Below, one piece after another: positions 40,962 through 49,141 of a stretch of 64,000 bases of DNA. Made by a program: the position numbers and the translations under genes. Each line of letters starts with the position of its first letter. Position 1 is the first letter of the stretch. The notes beneath the pieces were generated by a model. That model was not told the origin of the DNA and made no database searches. It saw only the letters and a list, made by a program, of their open reading frames with translations. Origin of the DNA: RHKX01 sp041393495 (lineage in GTDB: Bacteria > Actinomycetota > Thermoleophilia > Solirubrobacterales > 70-9); assembly GCA_041393495.1 (NCBI GenBank), contig JAWKKA010000010.1, positions 1 through 64,000 of the forward strand. Direction: 5' to 3'.

Positions 40962-41798
40962 TCAGCTGTCCAGGCCAACCCCGGGCGCGCCGCCCGCCGG
41001 CCGGTCGGCGACGTCGAGGACGATCTCGTCGTCGCTGCGCGAGCGGACCTCGAACTCGAGATCGCAGCTCTCCTCGAGCTCGCGGAGCAGGTCGATCGGC
41101 TCGCTGAGCGCCACGTCGATCCGGGCCCGGCCCTCGGAGAAGCGCTTGATCGAGATGTCGCCGGTGGCTCCGATCGCATTGGCCGCGTCCTCGAAGCGGA
41201 CGAGCTGGGAGAAGTCCGCGAACGGGCCGACATCAACGCTGACCCGGCGGCGCGGAACACCCGCCGGCTGCCCGGACGCGAATACCACCGCCGCCGTCGA
41301 TCGGGTCAGCGGCGGCGCGGGCGTGACCGCGTCGCTCTGCTCCTCCCACTGCCTGCCGATCCGGTCGATCGCCTGCTCGAGCGCGTCGAGCAGCCGGTCG
41401 CGAACGGCCCCGGCCCGCGGGTCGGTGGCGTCGATGACCCGCGCGTTGACCTCGGCTGCCTCGCGAAGCGCGCAGAGCCTGATCCGGGTCGCCGCGCCGC
41501 GGGCGCCGATCCGCAGCTCCTCGAGCTGGCGGGCGAAGATCGCCAGCGTCCGCAGCTCCTCGGCGGCACGCGCCTTCGCGTCCTCGAGCTCGATCCGCAG
41601 CTCCCCGGACTCGGCCTCGCTCGCGGCGAGACGGCGACGCAGCGATTCGGCCTCGGCGGTCAGCGACTCGATCTCGGCCTCGCGGCCGCGCAGCGCCTCG
41701 GCCCGGCGCCCGAGCTCGGACTCGAGCGCGTCGATCGCCTCGCCGACCTCGGATGGGCGATATCCGAACAGGGACCTGCTGAACGTCTCTGCAGCGAT
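40962..41798 (-). CDS. DivIVA-like coiled-coil protein with a non-canonical start
   Basis: About 278 residues. N-terminus TFSRSLFGYRPSEVGEAIDAL, then a long heptad-type coiled coil rich in Glu/Ala/Leu/Arg up to about residue 100, a helical middle and a beta-like C-terminal domain (RRVSVDVGPFADFSQLVRFE). This is the DivIVA/septum-associated type expected beside rsfS-nadD. The frame is open from the rsfS TAG, but no ATG, GTG or TTG occurs before codon 171 or so; ATC at 41798 or CTG at the LFGY codon are the only early candidates. Its first conventional start (GTG, 41288) would remove the whole coiled coil. Confidence 0.75.
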   Translation of the reverse strand: MAAETFSRSLFGYRPSEVGEAIDALESELGRRAEALRGREAEIESLTAEAESLRRRLAASEAESGELRIELEDAKARAAEELRTLAIFARQLEELRIGARGAATRIRLCALREAAEVNARVIDATDPRAGAVRDRLLDALEQAIDRIGRQWEEQSDAVTPAPPLTRSTAAVVFASGQPAGVPRRRVSVDVGPFADFSQLVRFEDAANAIGATGDISIKRFSEGRARIDVALSEPIDLLRELEESCDLEFEVRSRSDDEIVLDVADRPAGGAPGVGLDS

Positions 41799-41807
41799 GC
41801 TCCGAGA

Positions 41808-42182
41808 CTAGGCGCGGCGGCGGACGTCACCGCCGACCGCCCCGAGATCGAGCCGCGGCGCCTCGCCCCAGAGCTGCTCGAGCCGGTACAGCTCGCGCGT
41901 CTCGGCGACGAAGACGTGGAGGATGCAGTCGATGTAGTCGACGAGGATCCAGCGCGCCTCCGCCAGCCCCTCGACCCGGGCCGCGAGCAGGTCGTCGTCG
42001 TGCTTGAGCCGGAGCTGCACCTCCTCGGCGATCGCCTTCGCCTGGCGCTCGTTGCGGGCCGTGCAGATGACCAGGTAGTCGGTGTAGCCGAGCAGCTCGG
42101 CGACGTCGATCGCGACGATCCCGGTGCCGCCCTTGTCCTCGGCGAGCGCGGCGATCCGCCTCGCGAGCGCCTCCGGCTCCAT
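41808..42182 (-). CDS. rsfS: Ribosomal silencing factor RsfS
   Basis: 124 residues. Family motif DYLVICTARNERQAKAIAEEV and the C-terminal WILVDYIDCILHVF. It binds L14 and blocks subunit joining in starvation. The ATG overlaps the nadD stop (TGATG). Its stop TAG is directly followed by the frame of the DivIVA-like gene. Confidence 0.94.
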   Translation of the reverse strand: MEPEALARRIAALAEDKGGTGIVAIDVAELLGYTDYLVICTARNERQAKAIAEEVQLRLKHDDDLLAARVEGLAEARWILVDYIDCILHVFVAETRELYRLEQLWGEAPRLDLGAVGGDVRRRA

Positions 42183-42790
42183 CACCCGGCAGCTCCGTAG
42201 AGCCGGCGGTCGGCGATCAGCCGCTCGACCGCCTCCGGGACCATCCAGCGGATCGGCCGACGGGCCGCGACCCGCTCGCGCACGAGCGTCGAGGAGATGC
42301 CGATCGACGGCATCTCGATCCGCGCGGCGGGGCCCTCGGCGCCGAGCCGGGCGAGGACGTCGTCGACGGCCGCGAGGTCGAACCCGGGCCGGCCCGCCAC
42401 CGCCACCCGCGCCAGCTCGATCACCCGCTCGGGACGCTTCCAGCCCTCGAGGCCGGCGGCGACGTCGGCGCCCATCACGAAGGTCAGCTCGCTCCCGGGG
42501 AGCTCATCGGCAAGCAATTCAAGCGTACGGAAGGCGAATGACGGGCCCTCCCTGGCGACCTCGACGTCGGTGACGCGGAACCCCGCGACCCCGGACACCG
42601 CGGCCGCCGCCAGCTCGAGCCGCAGCGCCGCCCCCGGCTCGGGCTCGATCCGCTTGTGCGGCGCGACGCCGGTCGGCACGAGGACCACCTCGTCGAGCCC
42701 GAGCACCGCCTGCGCTTCCTGCGCGAGCAGGAGGTGGCCGATGTGGGGCGGGTTGAACGCGCCGCCGAGGACGCCGACGGCCGGGCTCAC
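42182..42790 (-). CDS. nadD: Nicotinate-nucleotide adenylyltransferase
   Basis: 202 residues. Nucleotidyltransferase motif GGAFNPPHIGHLLLAQ and the C-terminal ISSTLVRERV. Makes deamido-NAD for NAD synthesis. GTG start overlaps the proA stop (GTGA). Confidence 0.95.
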   Translation of the reverse strand: MSPAVGVLGGAFNPPHIGHLLLAQEAQAVLGLDEVVLVPTGVAPHKRIEPEPGAALRLELAAAAVSGVAGFRVTDVEVAREGPSFAFRTLELLADELPGSELTFVMGADVAAGLEGWKRPERVIELARVAVAGRPGFDLAAVDDVLARLGAEGPAARIEMPSIGISSTLVRERVAARRPIRWMVPEAVERLIADRRLYGAAG

Positions 42791-44052
42791 CCGCGCGTCT
42801 GACCCGTGCCCCGCAGGACGTACTTGGTCGAGGTCAGCTCGCGGAGCCCGATCGGACCGCGGGCGTGCAGCTTCTGGGTCGAGTTGCCGATCTCGGCCCC
42901 CATCCCGAACTCGAACCCGTCGGTGAAGCGGGTCGAAGCGTTGACGTAGACGCAGGCGGCGTCGACGCCGGACGTGAACGCCCGCCCGGCCTCTTCCGAG
43001 GCGGTCACGATCGCCTCCGAGTGACCGCTGCCGTGACGGTTCACGTGCGCGATCGCGTCGCCGACCGAGTCGACCACCCCGACCGCCATCTTCAGCCCGT
43101 GGTACTCGCGGTCCCAGTCGTCATCGGTCGCCGGCGCAACCGCCACGGCGCCGGCGTTCGCCCGCGCCCGCTCGTCGCCGACGAGCTCGACGCCGGCAGC
43201 GTCGAGGTCGCCGAGCAGGGCCGGCAGCAGCTCGTCGGCCACCGCGGCGTGGACGAGCAGCGTCTCCGCCGCGTTGCAGACGCCCGGGCGCTGCACCTTG
43301 GCGTTGTAGGCGATGTCCCGGGCCATCCCGAGATCTGCCGCAGCGTCGACATAGACATGGCAGTTGCCCGAGGCCGCGTAGAGGATCGGCACCGCCGCGA
43401 CCTCCTCGAGGGCCGCCTTCAGCCCCTCCCCCCCGCGCGGGATGATCAGGTCGACGAGATCGCGCTGGCGGGCGAGCTCGCCGAGCTCGGCACGACCGCC
43501 GCCGGCGACCGCCTCCACCGCGCCCTCGGGCAGCCCCGCCTCGGCCGCCGCCTCCCGGACGAGCTCGACGAGGACCGCGTTCGATGCCGCCGCCGAGCTC
43601 GAGCCGCGGAGGACGGCCGCGTTGCCGCTCTTCAGGCACAGCGCCGCGGCATCGACGGTGACGTTCGGCCGCGCCTCGTAGACGATCGCAACGACGCCGA
43701 TCGGCACCCGCCGGTGCTCCATCTCGATCCCGCTCGCAAGCGTCCGGCGCTCGAGCAGCTCGCCGACCGGGTCCGCGAGCGCGATCACCGCCTCGACGCC
43801 GACCGCCATCGCCTCGACGCGCTCCTCGTCGAGCCGCAGCCGGTCGATCAGGGCGTCGTCGAGCCCGGCTTCGTGGCCGCCGGCGACATCGACCCGGTTG
43901 GCGGCGAGGACCTCGCCGGTCCGCTCTCGCAGAAGCCGCGCCAGCGCGGTCAGCGCAGCGTCCTTGGCGGCGGTCGGCACGCCGGGCAGGGCCAGCGAGG
44001 CGGCCCGGGCGCGCCGGCAGACGTCGGCGACGGTTTCGGTGGTCGCTGCCAC
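42787..44052 (-). CDS. proA: Gamma-glutamyl phosphate reductase
   Basis: 421 residues, second step of proline synthesis. ALDH-like fold with catalytic Cys in QRPGVCNAAETLLVH, and typical YEARPNVTVDAAALC and LRGSSSAAASN. GTG at 44052 is the start: TACCCT (44065-44060) lies exactly seven bases upstream, so the transcript may be leaderless. proA is separated from proB by the plus-strand efflux cassette. Confidence 0.95.
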   Translation of the reverse strand: MAATTETVADVCRRARAASLALPGVPTAAKDAALTALARLLRERTGEVLAANRVDVAGGHEAGLDDALIDRLRLDEERVEAMAVGVEAVIALADPVGELLERRTLASGIEMEHRRVPIGVVAIVYEARPNVTVDAAALCLKSGNAAVLRGSSSAAASNAVLVELVREAAAEAGLPEGAVEAVAGGGRAELGELARQRDLVDLIIPRGGEGLKAALEEVAAVPILYAASGNCHVYVDAAADLGMARDIAYNAKVQRPGVCNAAETLLVHAAVADELLPALLGDLDAAGVELVGDERARANAGAVAVAPATDDDWDREYHGLKMAVGVVDSVGDAIAHVNRHGSGHSEAIVTASEEAGRAFTSGVDAACVYVNASTRFTDGFEFGMGAEIGNSTQKLHARGPIGLRELTSTKYVLRGTGQTRG

Positions 44053-44269
44053 GCCGGACAGGGTACGCAATGACGAATATGCCGGGCCGGGGCCATGCCG
44101 GGCCGCGGGCCGGGTCGTGACAGCCACCGCCCATCCAGTGGCCATTCACCGTTCCGGGGACCGCCGGCTTAGCTAGCGTTGCCGGCGACCAGCAACAGCC
44201 CGGCTCGGGACCGCCGTTTCGACGGCATGACTTCGTCCCGGCGACCGGGCAGACGAGAGGAGGCAGCCA

Positions 44270-44290
44270 ATGCCGCGTGCGAGGTGGTAG
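44270..44290 (+). CDS. Six-residue leader peptide MPRARW
   Basis: ATG-CCG-CGT-GCG-AGG-TGG-TAG, preceded by a perfect GAGGAGG (44257-44263) six bases upstream, the strongest Shine-Dalgarno sequence in this region. RAR fits the Arg/Lys-X-Arg/Lys motif at which macrolide-bound ribosomes stall. Its last codons form the 5' arm of a hairpin (44281-44299). Leader of the downstream efflux gene. Confidence 0.7.
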   Translation: MPRARW

Positions 44291-44444
44291 TACCGCCTCC
44301 CGCAGCGTGATGAACAGCCTCAACAGACCGCGAACGCCAACCCGCCGACGGGTAGTAGCCGTCGACGGGCGACGCTCGTGGCGACCTCGGTAACGAGGCC
44401 GTTGATGCGTCAGTCGCGCTGAGGTGGCAACTACGCAATGACCA

Positions 44445-44483
44445 GCGCAGGGCCGGCATCCGCCGGCTCTGCGCCTTTCTAAT
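44445..44483 (+). terminator. Attenuator terminator before the MFS gene
   Basis: GCGCAGGGCCGGC, loop ATCC, GCCGGCTCTGCGC: 13 bp with one G-U pair, followed by CTTTCTAAT. It ends 45 bp before the MFS start codon, so default transcription should stop here unless antitermination occurs. Confidence 0.8.
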
Positions 44484-44527
44484 CGGCCCCATGTCTGATT
44501 CCTTTAGAGGCGGGGCGGACGGACCAG

Positions 44528-45754
44528 ATGCACACGATGATCAGAGCAGTCCACCAAGCCCGGCTCGACCGGTTGTTCGTCGCGCATACGCAATCGGCGC
44601 TGGGAACCGGGGCCGGCTACGTGGTCCTGCTGCTGCTCGTCTATGAGCGCTCCGACTCCCCCTGGGCGTTGAGCATGATCCTCCTCGCCGGCTTTCTGCC
44701 CTCGATGTTGGTCGGGCCGCTGATCGGGGCCGCCGTCGATCGCTGGCCGCGGCGGATCTGCGCGATCGCCGCCGACCTGATCCGGGCTGCCGCCTTCGTC
44801 GGCATCGGCGCCGTCGACAACCTCCTGGCGATGGCGATCTTCGCCTTCATCGCCGGCGCCGGGGAGTCGCTGTTTCGGCCGGCGATCCTCGCCGGGATCG
44901 CCGATGCCGTCACCGACGAGGACGGTGCGCTCGCGCCCGTGACCTCGCTCTACACGGCGATCGAGGATCTCGGCGTCACCCTCGGGCCGGCGCTGGCCGG
45001 CGTGGCCCTGCTCGCCCTCAACCCGGCCGGGGTCGTCCTCATCAACGGCATGACGTTCGCGATCTCGGCGCTGCTGCTCGTCGGCGTCGACCTCGACCGG
45101 CACCCGTCCGAGCACGCCGCGGGGTCCCGGCGCCCGTCCCTGCTCGCGGCGACGGGCGAGAGCTTCCGGGCGCTACGCGGCTTGCCGCGCGTGAGCGTGG
45201 TGATCTGGGCCTCGAGCCTCGCGCTCGCCTTCGCCGCGATGATCAACGTCGCCGAGGTCCTCCTCGCCAAGGAGACGCTCGGGGTCGGCGACGCCGGCTA
45301 CTCGGCGCTGGTCGCCGTCTACGGGGTCGGGATCGTGATCGGGGCATCGCTGGTCTCCCGGGTCCGCGCCGGCGACGAGATGCGGCTGCTGCTCGGCGGG
45401 ATCCTCCTGTTCGGCCTCGCCTGCCTGGGCACCGGCGTGGCCGGCGTGCTCGCGGTGGCGCTCCTCACCTTCACGCTCGCGGGCTGCGGCGAGGGCCTCG
45501 AGGGGGTCAGCGGTCGACTGGTCCTCCAGCGGGACGTCCCGCGCGACTTCCAGGGGCGGGTGTTCGCGGTCAAGGAGACTGCGACCTCCTGGGGCTTCGG
45601 CCTGGCGTTCGTGGGCGGCGGCGCGCTCGCGAGCCTGCTCGAGCCGGGCCAGGTGTTCCTGATCGCCGGCGCCGGGTCGATCGCGGTCGCCGTCGCGATG
45701 GCCCTCGTCCTCCGGCGGCGCGCCCCGCAAGAGGCCGTCGAGGCGGTGAGCTGA
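44528..45754 (+). CDS. MFS drug-efflux-type transporter
   Basis: 408 residues with about 12 hydrophobic segments. MFS hallmark between TM2 and TM3: GPLIGAAVDRWPRR. The overall pattern (YVVLLLLVYERSDSPWALSMILLAGFLPSMLVGPLIG) is like MefA/Tap-type macrolide and multidrug exporters. ATG at 44528; ATG at 44537 is possible. It is the sole plus-strand gene between proB and proA, controlled by a leader peptide and attenuator, which together suggest an inducible antibiotic-resistance pump. The drug is inferred, not shown. Confidence 0.82.
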   Translation: MHTMIRAVHQARLDRLFVAHTQSALGTGAGYVVLLLLVYERSDSPWALSMILLAGFLPSMLVGPLIGAAVDRWPRRICAIAADLIRAAAFVGIGAVDNLLAMAIFAFIAGAGESLFRPAILAGIADAVTDEDGALAPVTSLYTAIEDLGVTLGPALAGVALLALNPAGVVLINGMTFAISALLLVGVDLDRHPSEHAAGSRRPSLLAATGESFRALRGLPRVSVVIWASSLALAFAAMINVAEVLLAKETLGVGDAGYSALVAVYGVGIVIGASLVSRVRAGDEMRLLLGGILLFGLACLGTGVAGVLAVALLTFTLAGCGEGLEGVSGRLVLQRDVPRDFQGRVFAVKETATSWGFGLAFVGGGALASLLEPGQVFLIAGAGSIAVAVAMALVLRRRAPQEAVEAVS

Positions 45755-45777
45755 GGTCGAGCCGCGCCGCCGGCCCT

Positions 45778-46866
45778 CTATGTGAGCACGAAGCGATCGC
45801 GGTGGATCGCCTCCTCGGTACCGCCGGGAATGATCGCCGCGACCTCGCTGCTGCGCTTGCCGAGGAGGCGAACGAGGACCTCGGAGGAGTGCTCGGCGAT
45901 GCCCTTGCCGACGATGCCGCGATCGTCGACGACCTCGACCGGGTCGCCGGCGGCGAAGCTCCCCTCGATGCCGGTGATGCCGACGGGCAACAGCGACGAG
46001 CCGCGCTCGCGGAGAACGCGACCGGCGCCGCCGTCGACGACGATCCGGCCCCGGGCGGGCGTCGCCCAGCGCAGCCAGAGCTTGAAGCTCGGGGCGCGAT
46101 CGTCGCGGCCCGTGAACGCGGTCCCGACTCGCTCACCGCGGGCGGCGGCGAGCAGGGTGCCCGCGGCGGTCCCGTCGCAGATCGTCACCGCGATCCCCGA
46201 TCCACTCGCCATCTGGGCCGCGACGACCTTGCTGCGCATCCCCCCGGAGCCGAACCGGGAGCCGCGCGAGCCGATCTCGTAACGGTCGAGCTCGGCGGTG
46301 TCGGCGACCTCCTCGACGAGGCTGGCATCGGAATCGACGCGCGGGTCGGCGCTGAACAGGCCGGGCTGGTCGGTGAGCAGGATCAGCTGCCGCGCCTCGA
46401 TCATGATCGCCACCTGCGCGGAGAGGAAGTCGTTGTCGCCGAACGTGATCTCGTCGGTCGCGGTCGTGTCGTTCTCGTTGATGACCGGGACGACGTGCCA
46501 GGCGAGCAGCCGCTGCAGCGTCTGCCGCGCGTTCAGGTAGTGGATCCGCTCGGACATGTCAAAGGCGGTGAGCAGGACCTGCGCGGCACGGACGTCGGCC
46601 GCCGCGAGCCGTTCCTCGTAGGAGCGGAACAGCGAACCCTGGCCGACCGCAGACGCCGCCTGGAGCTCGTCGACGGCGGTCGGGCGCCCATCCAGACCGA
46701 GCAGGCGACGGCCGCGGGCGATCGCGCCCGAGGTCACCATCACCACCTCCTCGCCGCCGCCGTGCAGCTCGGCGACCTGGGCGCAGACGCCGTCGAGGAC
46801 GTCCTTGCGCAGGCCGCCGTCGGCGCCGGCGACGATCGACGATCCGAGCTTGACGACGAGGGTCAT
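45778..46866 (-). CDS. proB: Glutamate 5-kinase with PUA domain
   Basis: 362 residues: amino-acid kinase domain (VVKLGSSIVAG, VTSGAIARGR, PVINENDT, GSGGMRSKV) and a C-terminal PUA domain (GRIVVDGGAGRVLRERGSSLLPVG). First step of proline synthesis. Follows obg after 3 nt. Convergent with the MFS gene. Confidence 0.95.
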   Translation of the reverse strand: MTLVVKLGSSIVAGADGGLRKDVLDGVCAQVAELHGGGEEVVMVTSGAIARGRRLLGLDGRPTAVDELQAASAVGQGSLFRSYEERLAAADVRAAQVLLTAFDMSERIHYLNARQTLQRLLAWHVVPVINENDTTATDEITFGDNDFLSAQVAIMIEARQLILLTDQPGLFSADPRVDSDASLVEEVADTAELDRYEIGSRGSRFGSGGMRSKVVAAQMASGSGIAVTICDGTAAGTLLAAARGERVGTAFTGRDDRAPSFKLWLRWATPARGRIVVDGGAGRVLRERGSSLLPVGITGIEGSFAAGDPVEVVDDRGIVGKGIAEHSSEVLVRLLGKRSSEVAAIIPGGTEEAIHRDRFVLT

Positions 46867-46869
46867 TGC

Positions 46870-48156
46870 CTAAGTATCCAATTCGAACGCCTCGTCTCCG
46901 ACGAGGACCTCGTCGCCGGCCTCGAACCCGGCGTCATGCAGCGCCTTGACGACGCCGATCTCGTGCAGGCGTCGTTCGAGGTAGGCAAGCGCTTCCGGGT
47001 TGGCGAGATCGTGGCGCTCGACCAGCATCTCGACGCCGCGCCCGCGAACCCGATAGGCGCCCTCGCCGACGCGGACGACGTCGAAGCCGCCGGCGCCCTG
47101 GGGGCGATAGACCCGGTGCTCGGCCTGAAACTCGGGCCCGGTGCCGCCGGGCGGCCTCTGGACGGCCGACGCCACGGACGCGACGGCCCGAAAGAGCGCC
47201 GCCACCAGGTCGTCGATGCCGGCGCCGGTCGCGGACGAGATCGCCAGCGCCGCGGTCGAGGGATGCGCCGACCGCCAGGCGTCGAGCTCGCGCTCGACCT
47301 CATCGGCGGGCAGCAGGTCGCACTTCGAGAGGACGACGATCTCCGGCAGCCGCTCGAGGCCGGCGCCGTGAGCGGCCAGCTCGTCGCGCACGACCGCGTA
47401 GGCCGCCTCCGGATCGGAGCCGGGGCCGAGCTCGAGCAGGTGGACGAGCACCCGGCAGCGCTCGACGTGGGCGAGGAACTCGTGGCCCAGCCCGGCCCCG
47501 TCGGCGGCGCCCGCGATCAGTCCCGGGATGTCGGCGATCACGAGCTGGCGGTCGCCGTCGTCGATCGTGCCGAGCACCGGCGCCAGCGTCGTGAACGGGT
47601 AATCGGCGACCTTCGGCGCCGCGCGCGTGATCCGCGCCAGAAGCGACGACTTGCCGGCGTTCGGCAGCCCGACGAGGCCGGCGTCGGCGAGCAGCCGCAA
47701 CCGCAGCTCGACCCAGCCCGACCGTCCGGCCAGGCCCTTCTCGGCGAACCTGGGCGCCCGCTGGGTCGCCGAAGCGAACCGCTTGTTGCCGTGCCCGCCG
47801 AGGCCGCCCGCTGCGACCGTCGCCCGCTGCCCGGGCTCGACGAGGTCGAAGTGCTCGCCCTCGAGGCCCTCGACGGTCGTTCCCGGCGGCACCGGGACGA
47901 TCAGGTCCCTGCCGCGGGCGCCGTGTCGGTTCGCGCCCCGCCCGTGGCCGCCGCGTCCGGCCCGGAAATGGGCCGCGACCCGCATCGAGGCGAGGTCGCG
48001 ACGCGACGGGTCGCAGACGAGGACCACGTCGCCGCCGTGACCGCCGTCGCCGCCGTCGGGACCGCCACGGGGAACGTGGGCCTCGCGGCGGAAGCTGACG
48101 GCCCCGTCGCCCCCGCGGCCACCCTCGACGAAGATGCGCGCGCGGTCGTGGAACAT
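46870..48156 (-). CDS. obg: GTPase Obg/CgtA
   Basis: 428 residues: glycine-rich Obg fold (FVEGGRGGDGAVSFRREA), G domain with GLPNAGKSS, DIPGLI and SKCD (NKxD variant), and a C-terminal OCT domain. Ribosome assembly and stringent-response GTPase. ATG at 48156 is the family start. The 108 bp before rpmA are low-complexity, with CTGCTTGCT repeated about 30 bp apart and a GCAGCGA run. Confidence 0.95.
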   Translation of the reverse strand: MFHDRARIFVEGGRGGDGAVSFRREAHVPRGGPDGGDGGHGGDVVLVCDPSRRDLASMRVAAHFRAGRGGHGRGANRHGARGRDLIVPVPPGTTVEGLEGEHFDLVEPGQRATVAAGGLGGHGNKRFASATQRAPRFAEKGLAGRSGWVELRLRLLADAGLVGLPNAGKSSLLARITRAAPKVADYPFTTLAPVLGTIDDGDRQLVIADIPGLIAGAADGAGLGHEFLAHVERCRVLVHLLELGPGSDPEAAYAVVRDELAAHGAGLERLPEIVVLSKCDLLPADEVERELDAWRSAHPSTAALAISSATGAGIDDLVAALFRAVASVASAVQRPPGGTGPEFQAEHRVYRPQGAGGFDVVRVGEGAYRVRGRGVEMLVERHDLANPEALAYLERRLHEIGVVKALHDAGFEAGDEVLVGDEAFELDT

Positions 48157-48264
48157 GGGCGGAAGCAAAGCAGGCAGCGAGCAGCGAGCAGCCTGCGGCA
48201 AACAGCCCGGCCCCGGGAGCTGCTTGCTACAGCGAGCGCGGCGAGCGGGCTGCTTGCTGCGCGC

Positions 48265-48513
48265 CTACTCGTTGACCGAGACGACCCGGCCCTTGCGGCC
48301 GGGCGTGAACGCGACGGTGCCGGCGCGGGTCGCGAAGATGGTGTGGTCGCGGCCGAGCCCGACCCCGTCGCCGGGATGGAACCGGGTCCCACGCTGGCGG
48401 ACGATGATCTCGCCACCCTGGACCTGCTGGCCCGCGAACACCTTGACGCCGAGGAACTTGGGGTTGGAATCGCGGCCGTTACGGCTCGAACCGAGCCCCT
48501 TCTTGTGTGCCAT
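48265..48513 (-). CDS. rpmA: Ribosomal protein L27
   Basis: 82 residues starting MAHKKGLGSSRNGRDS, the standard uncleaved actinobacterial form. Sits near the peptidyl-transferase centre. Its start overlaps the rplU stop. Confidence 0.97.
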   Translation of the reverse strand: MAHKKGLGSSRNGRDSNPKFLGVKVFAGQQVQGGEIIVRQRGTRFHPGDGVGLGRDHTIFATRAGTVAFTPGRKGRVVSVNE

Positions 48514-49112
48514 CAGTCGCTCTCCTTCTTCTCTGCGGCGGGCTTCTTGGCGGCCGGCTTCTTGGCGGCAGCCGGCTTCTTGGCGGCAGCCGGCTTCTTG
48601 GCGGCAGCCGGCTTCTTCGCCGCCGGCTTCTTCGCCGCCGGCTTCGTGGCGGCAGCCGGTTGCTTCGCCGCCGGCTTCTTGGCCGCGGGCCTCTTCGCCG
48701 CCGCGGGCTTCTTGGCAGGCGCCTCCTTGGCACCCTCCGGCTTCGAAGCTGTCCGCTGTCCGCTGTCCGCTGTCCGCTTGCCCGCCGGCTTCCGCGCCAG
48801 CAGCTTCACCTCGGTCACCTCGAGCCGGGTCAGCTCCGAGCGGTGGCCACGGCGCTTGCGATAGCCCTTCTTCGCCTTGTACTTGAAGACCCTGATCTTG
48901 GCGCCGCGCTCGTGGCCGGCGACCTTCGCCTCAACCTTGACCTTGGCGAGCTCGGCCGGAGCGATCACCGTGTCGTCGTCGCTGCGGAACATCACCGCGC
49001 GGAGCGGGACCTTGGCGCCCTCGTCGGCGGCGATCCGGTCGACGAGCAGGGACTGGCCCTGCTCGACGCGGTACTGCTTGCCGCCGCTTTCGACTATCGC
49101 GTATGTCGACAT
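48513..49112 (-). CDS. rplU: Ribosomal protein L21 with a long Ala/Lys/Pro-rich tail
   Basis: 199 residues, about twice the usual 103. Residues 1-105 are normal L21 (YAIVESGGKQYRVEQG, KKGYRKRRGHR). Then comes a linker, KRTADSGQRTASK, encoded by four tandem heptamers, and about 75 residues of KKPAA/KKPAAA repeats like a histone H1 tail. A basic tail of this kind may bind rRNA or DNA. The heptamer repeat makes the tail prone to frameshift. Ribosomal-operon order rng-rplU-rpmA-obg is standard. Confidence 0.93.
   Translation of the reverse strand: MSTYAIVESGGKQYRVEQGQSLLVDRIAADEGAKVPLRAVMFRSDDDTVIAPAELAKVKVEAKVAGHERGAKIRVFKYKAKKGYRKRRGHRSELTRLEVTEVKLLARKPAGKRTADSGQRTASKPEGAKEAPAKKPAAAKRPAAKKPAAKQPAAATKPAAKKPAAKKPAAAKKPAAAKKPAAAKKPAAKKPAAEKKESD
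48751..48778. repeat. Four perfect tandem copies of a heptamer inside rplU
   Basis: GTCCGCT repeated four times without mismatch. Gain or loss of one unit changes the reading frame by +1 or -1 (7 is not a multiple of 3) exactly between the conserved L21 body and the basic tail. Confidence 0.85.
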
Positions 49113-49141
49113 ATCGCTGTGCTCGTCTCGGTTCGAGGTCG

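Larger units (their letters stand above)
44255..44483 (+). promoter_or_regulatory. Structured attenuator leader of the MFS gene
   Basis: Downstream of the leader ORF I see hairpin 1 (44281-44289 with 44291-44299, overlapping the leader stop), hairpin 2 (CGACGG 44346-44351 with CCGTCG 44359-44364, loop GTAGTAG), hairpin 3 (CCTCG-GTAA-CGAGG, 44385-44398, a GNRA tetraloop), a possible antiterminator (GCGCTG 44416-44421 with CAGCGC 44443-44448) and a terminator whose 5' arm overlaps it. GAGGTGG occurs at 44281 and again at 44421, so the 3' arm of hairpin 1 has two possible partners. This is the architecture of ribosome-mediated attenuation. No clear promoter could be fixed in 44150-44250. Confidence 0.62.

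Noticed and set aside
44281..44483. T-box riboswitch upstream of the MFS gene
   Set aside because: GGTGGTA and GGTGGCAACT recall the T-box, but the NNTGGNACCGCG core, stem I motifs and an amino-acid gene are lacking. A ribosome-bound leader ORF explains the layout better.
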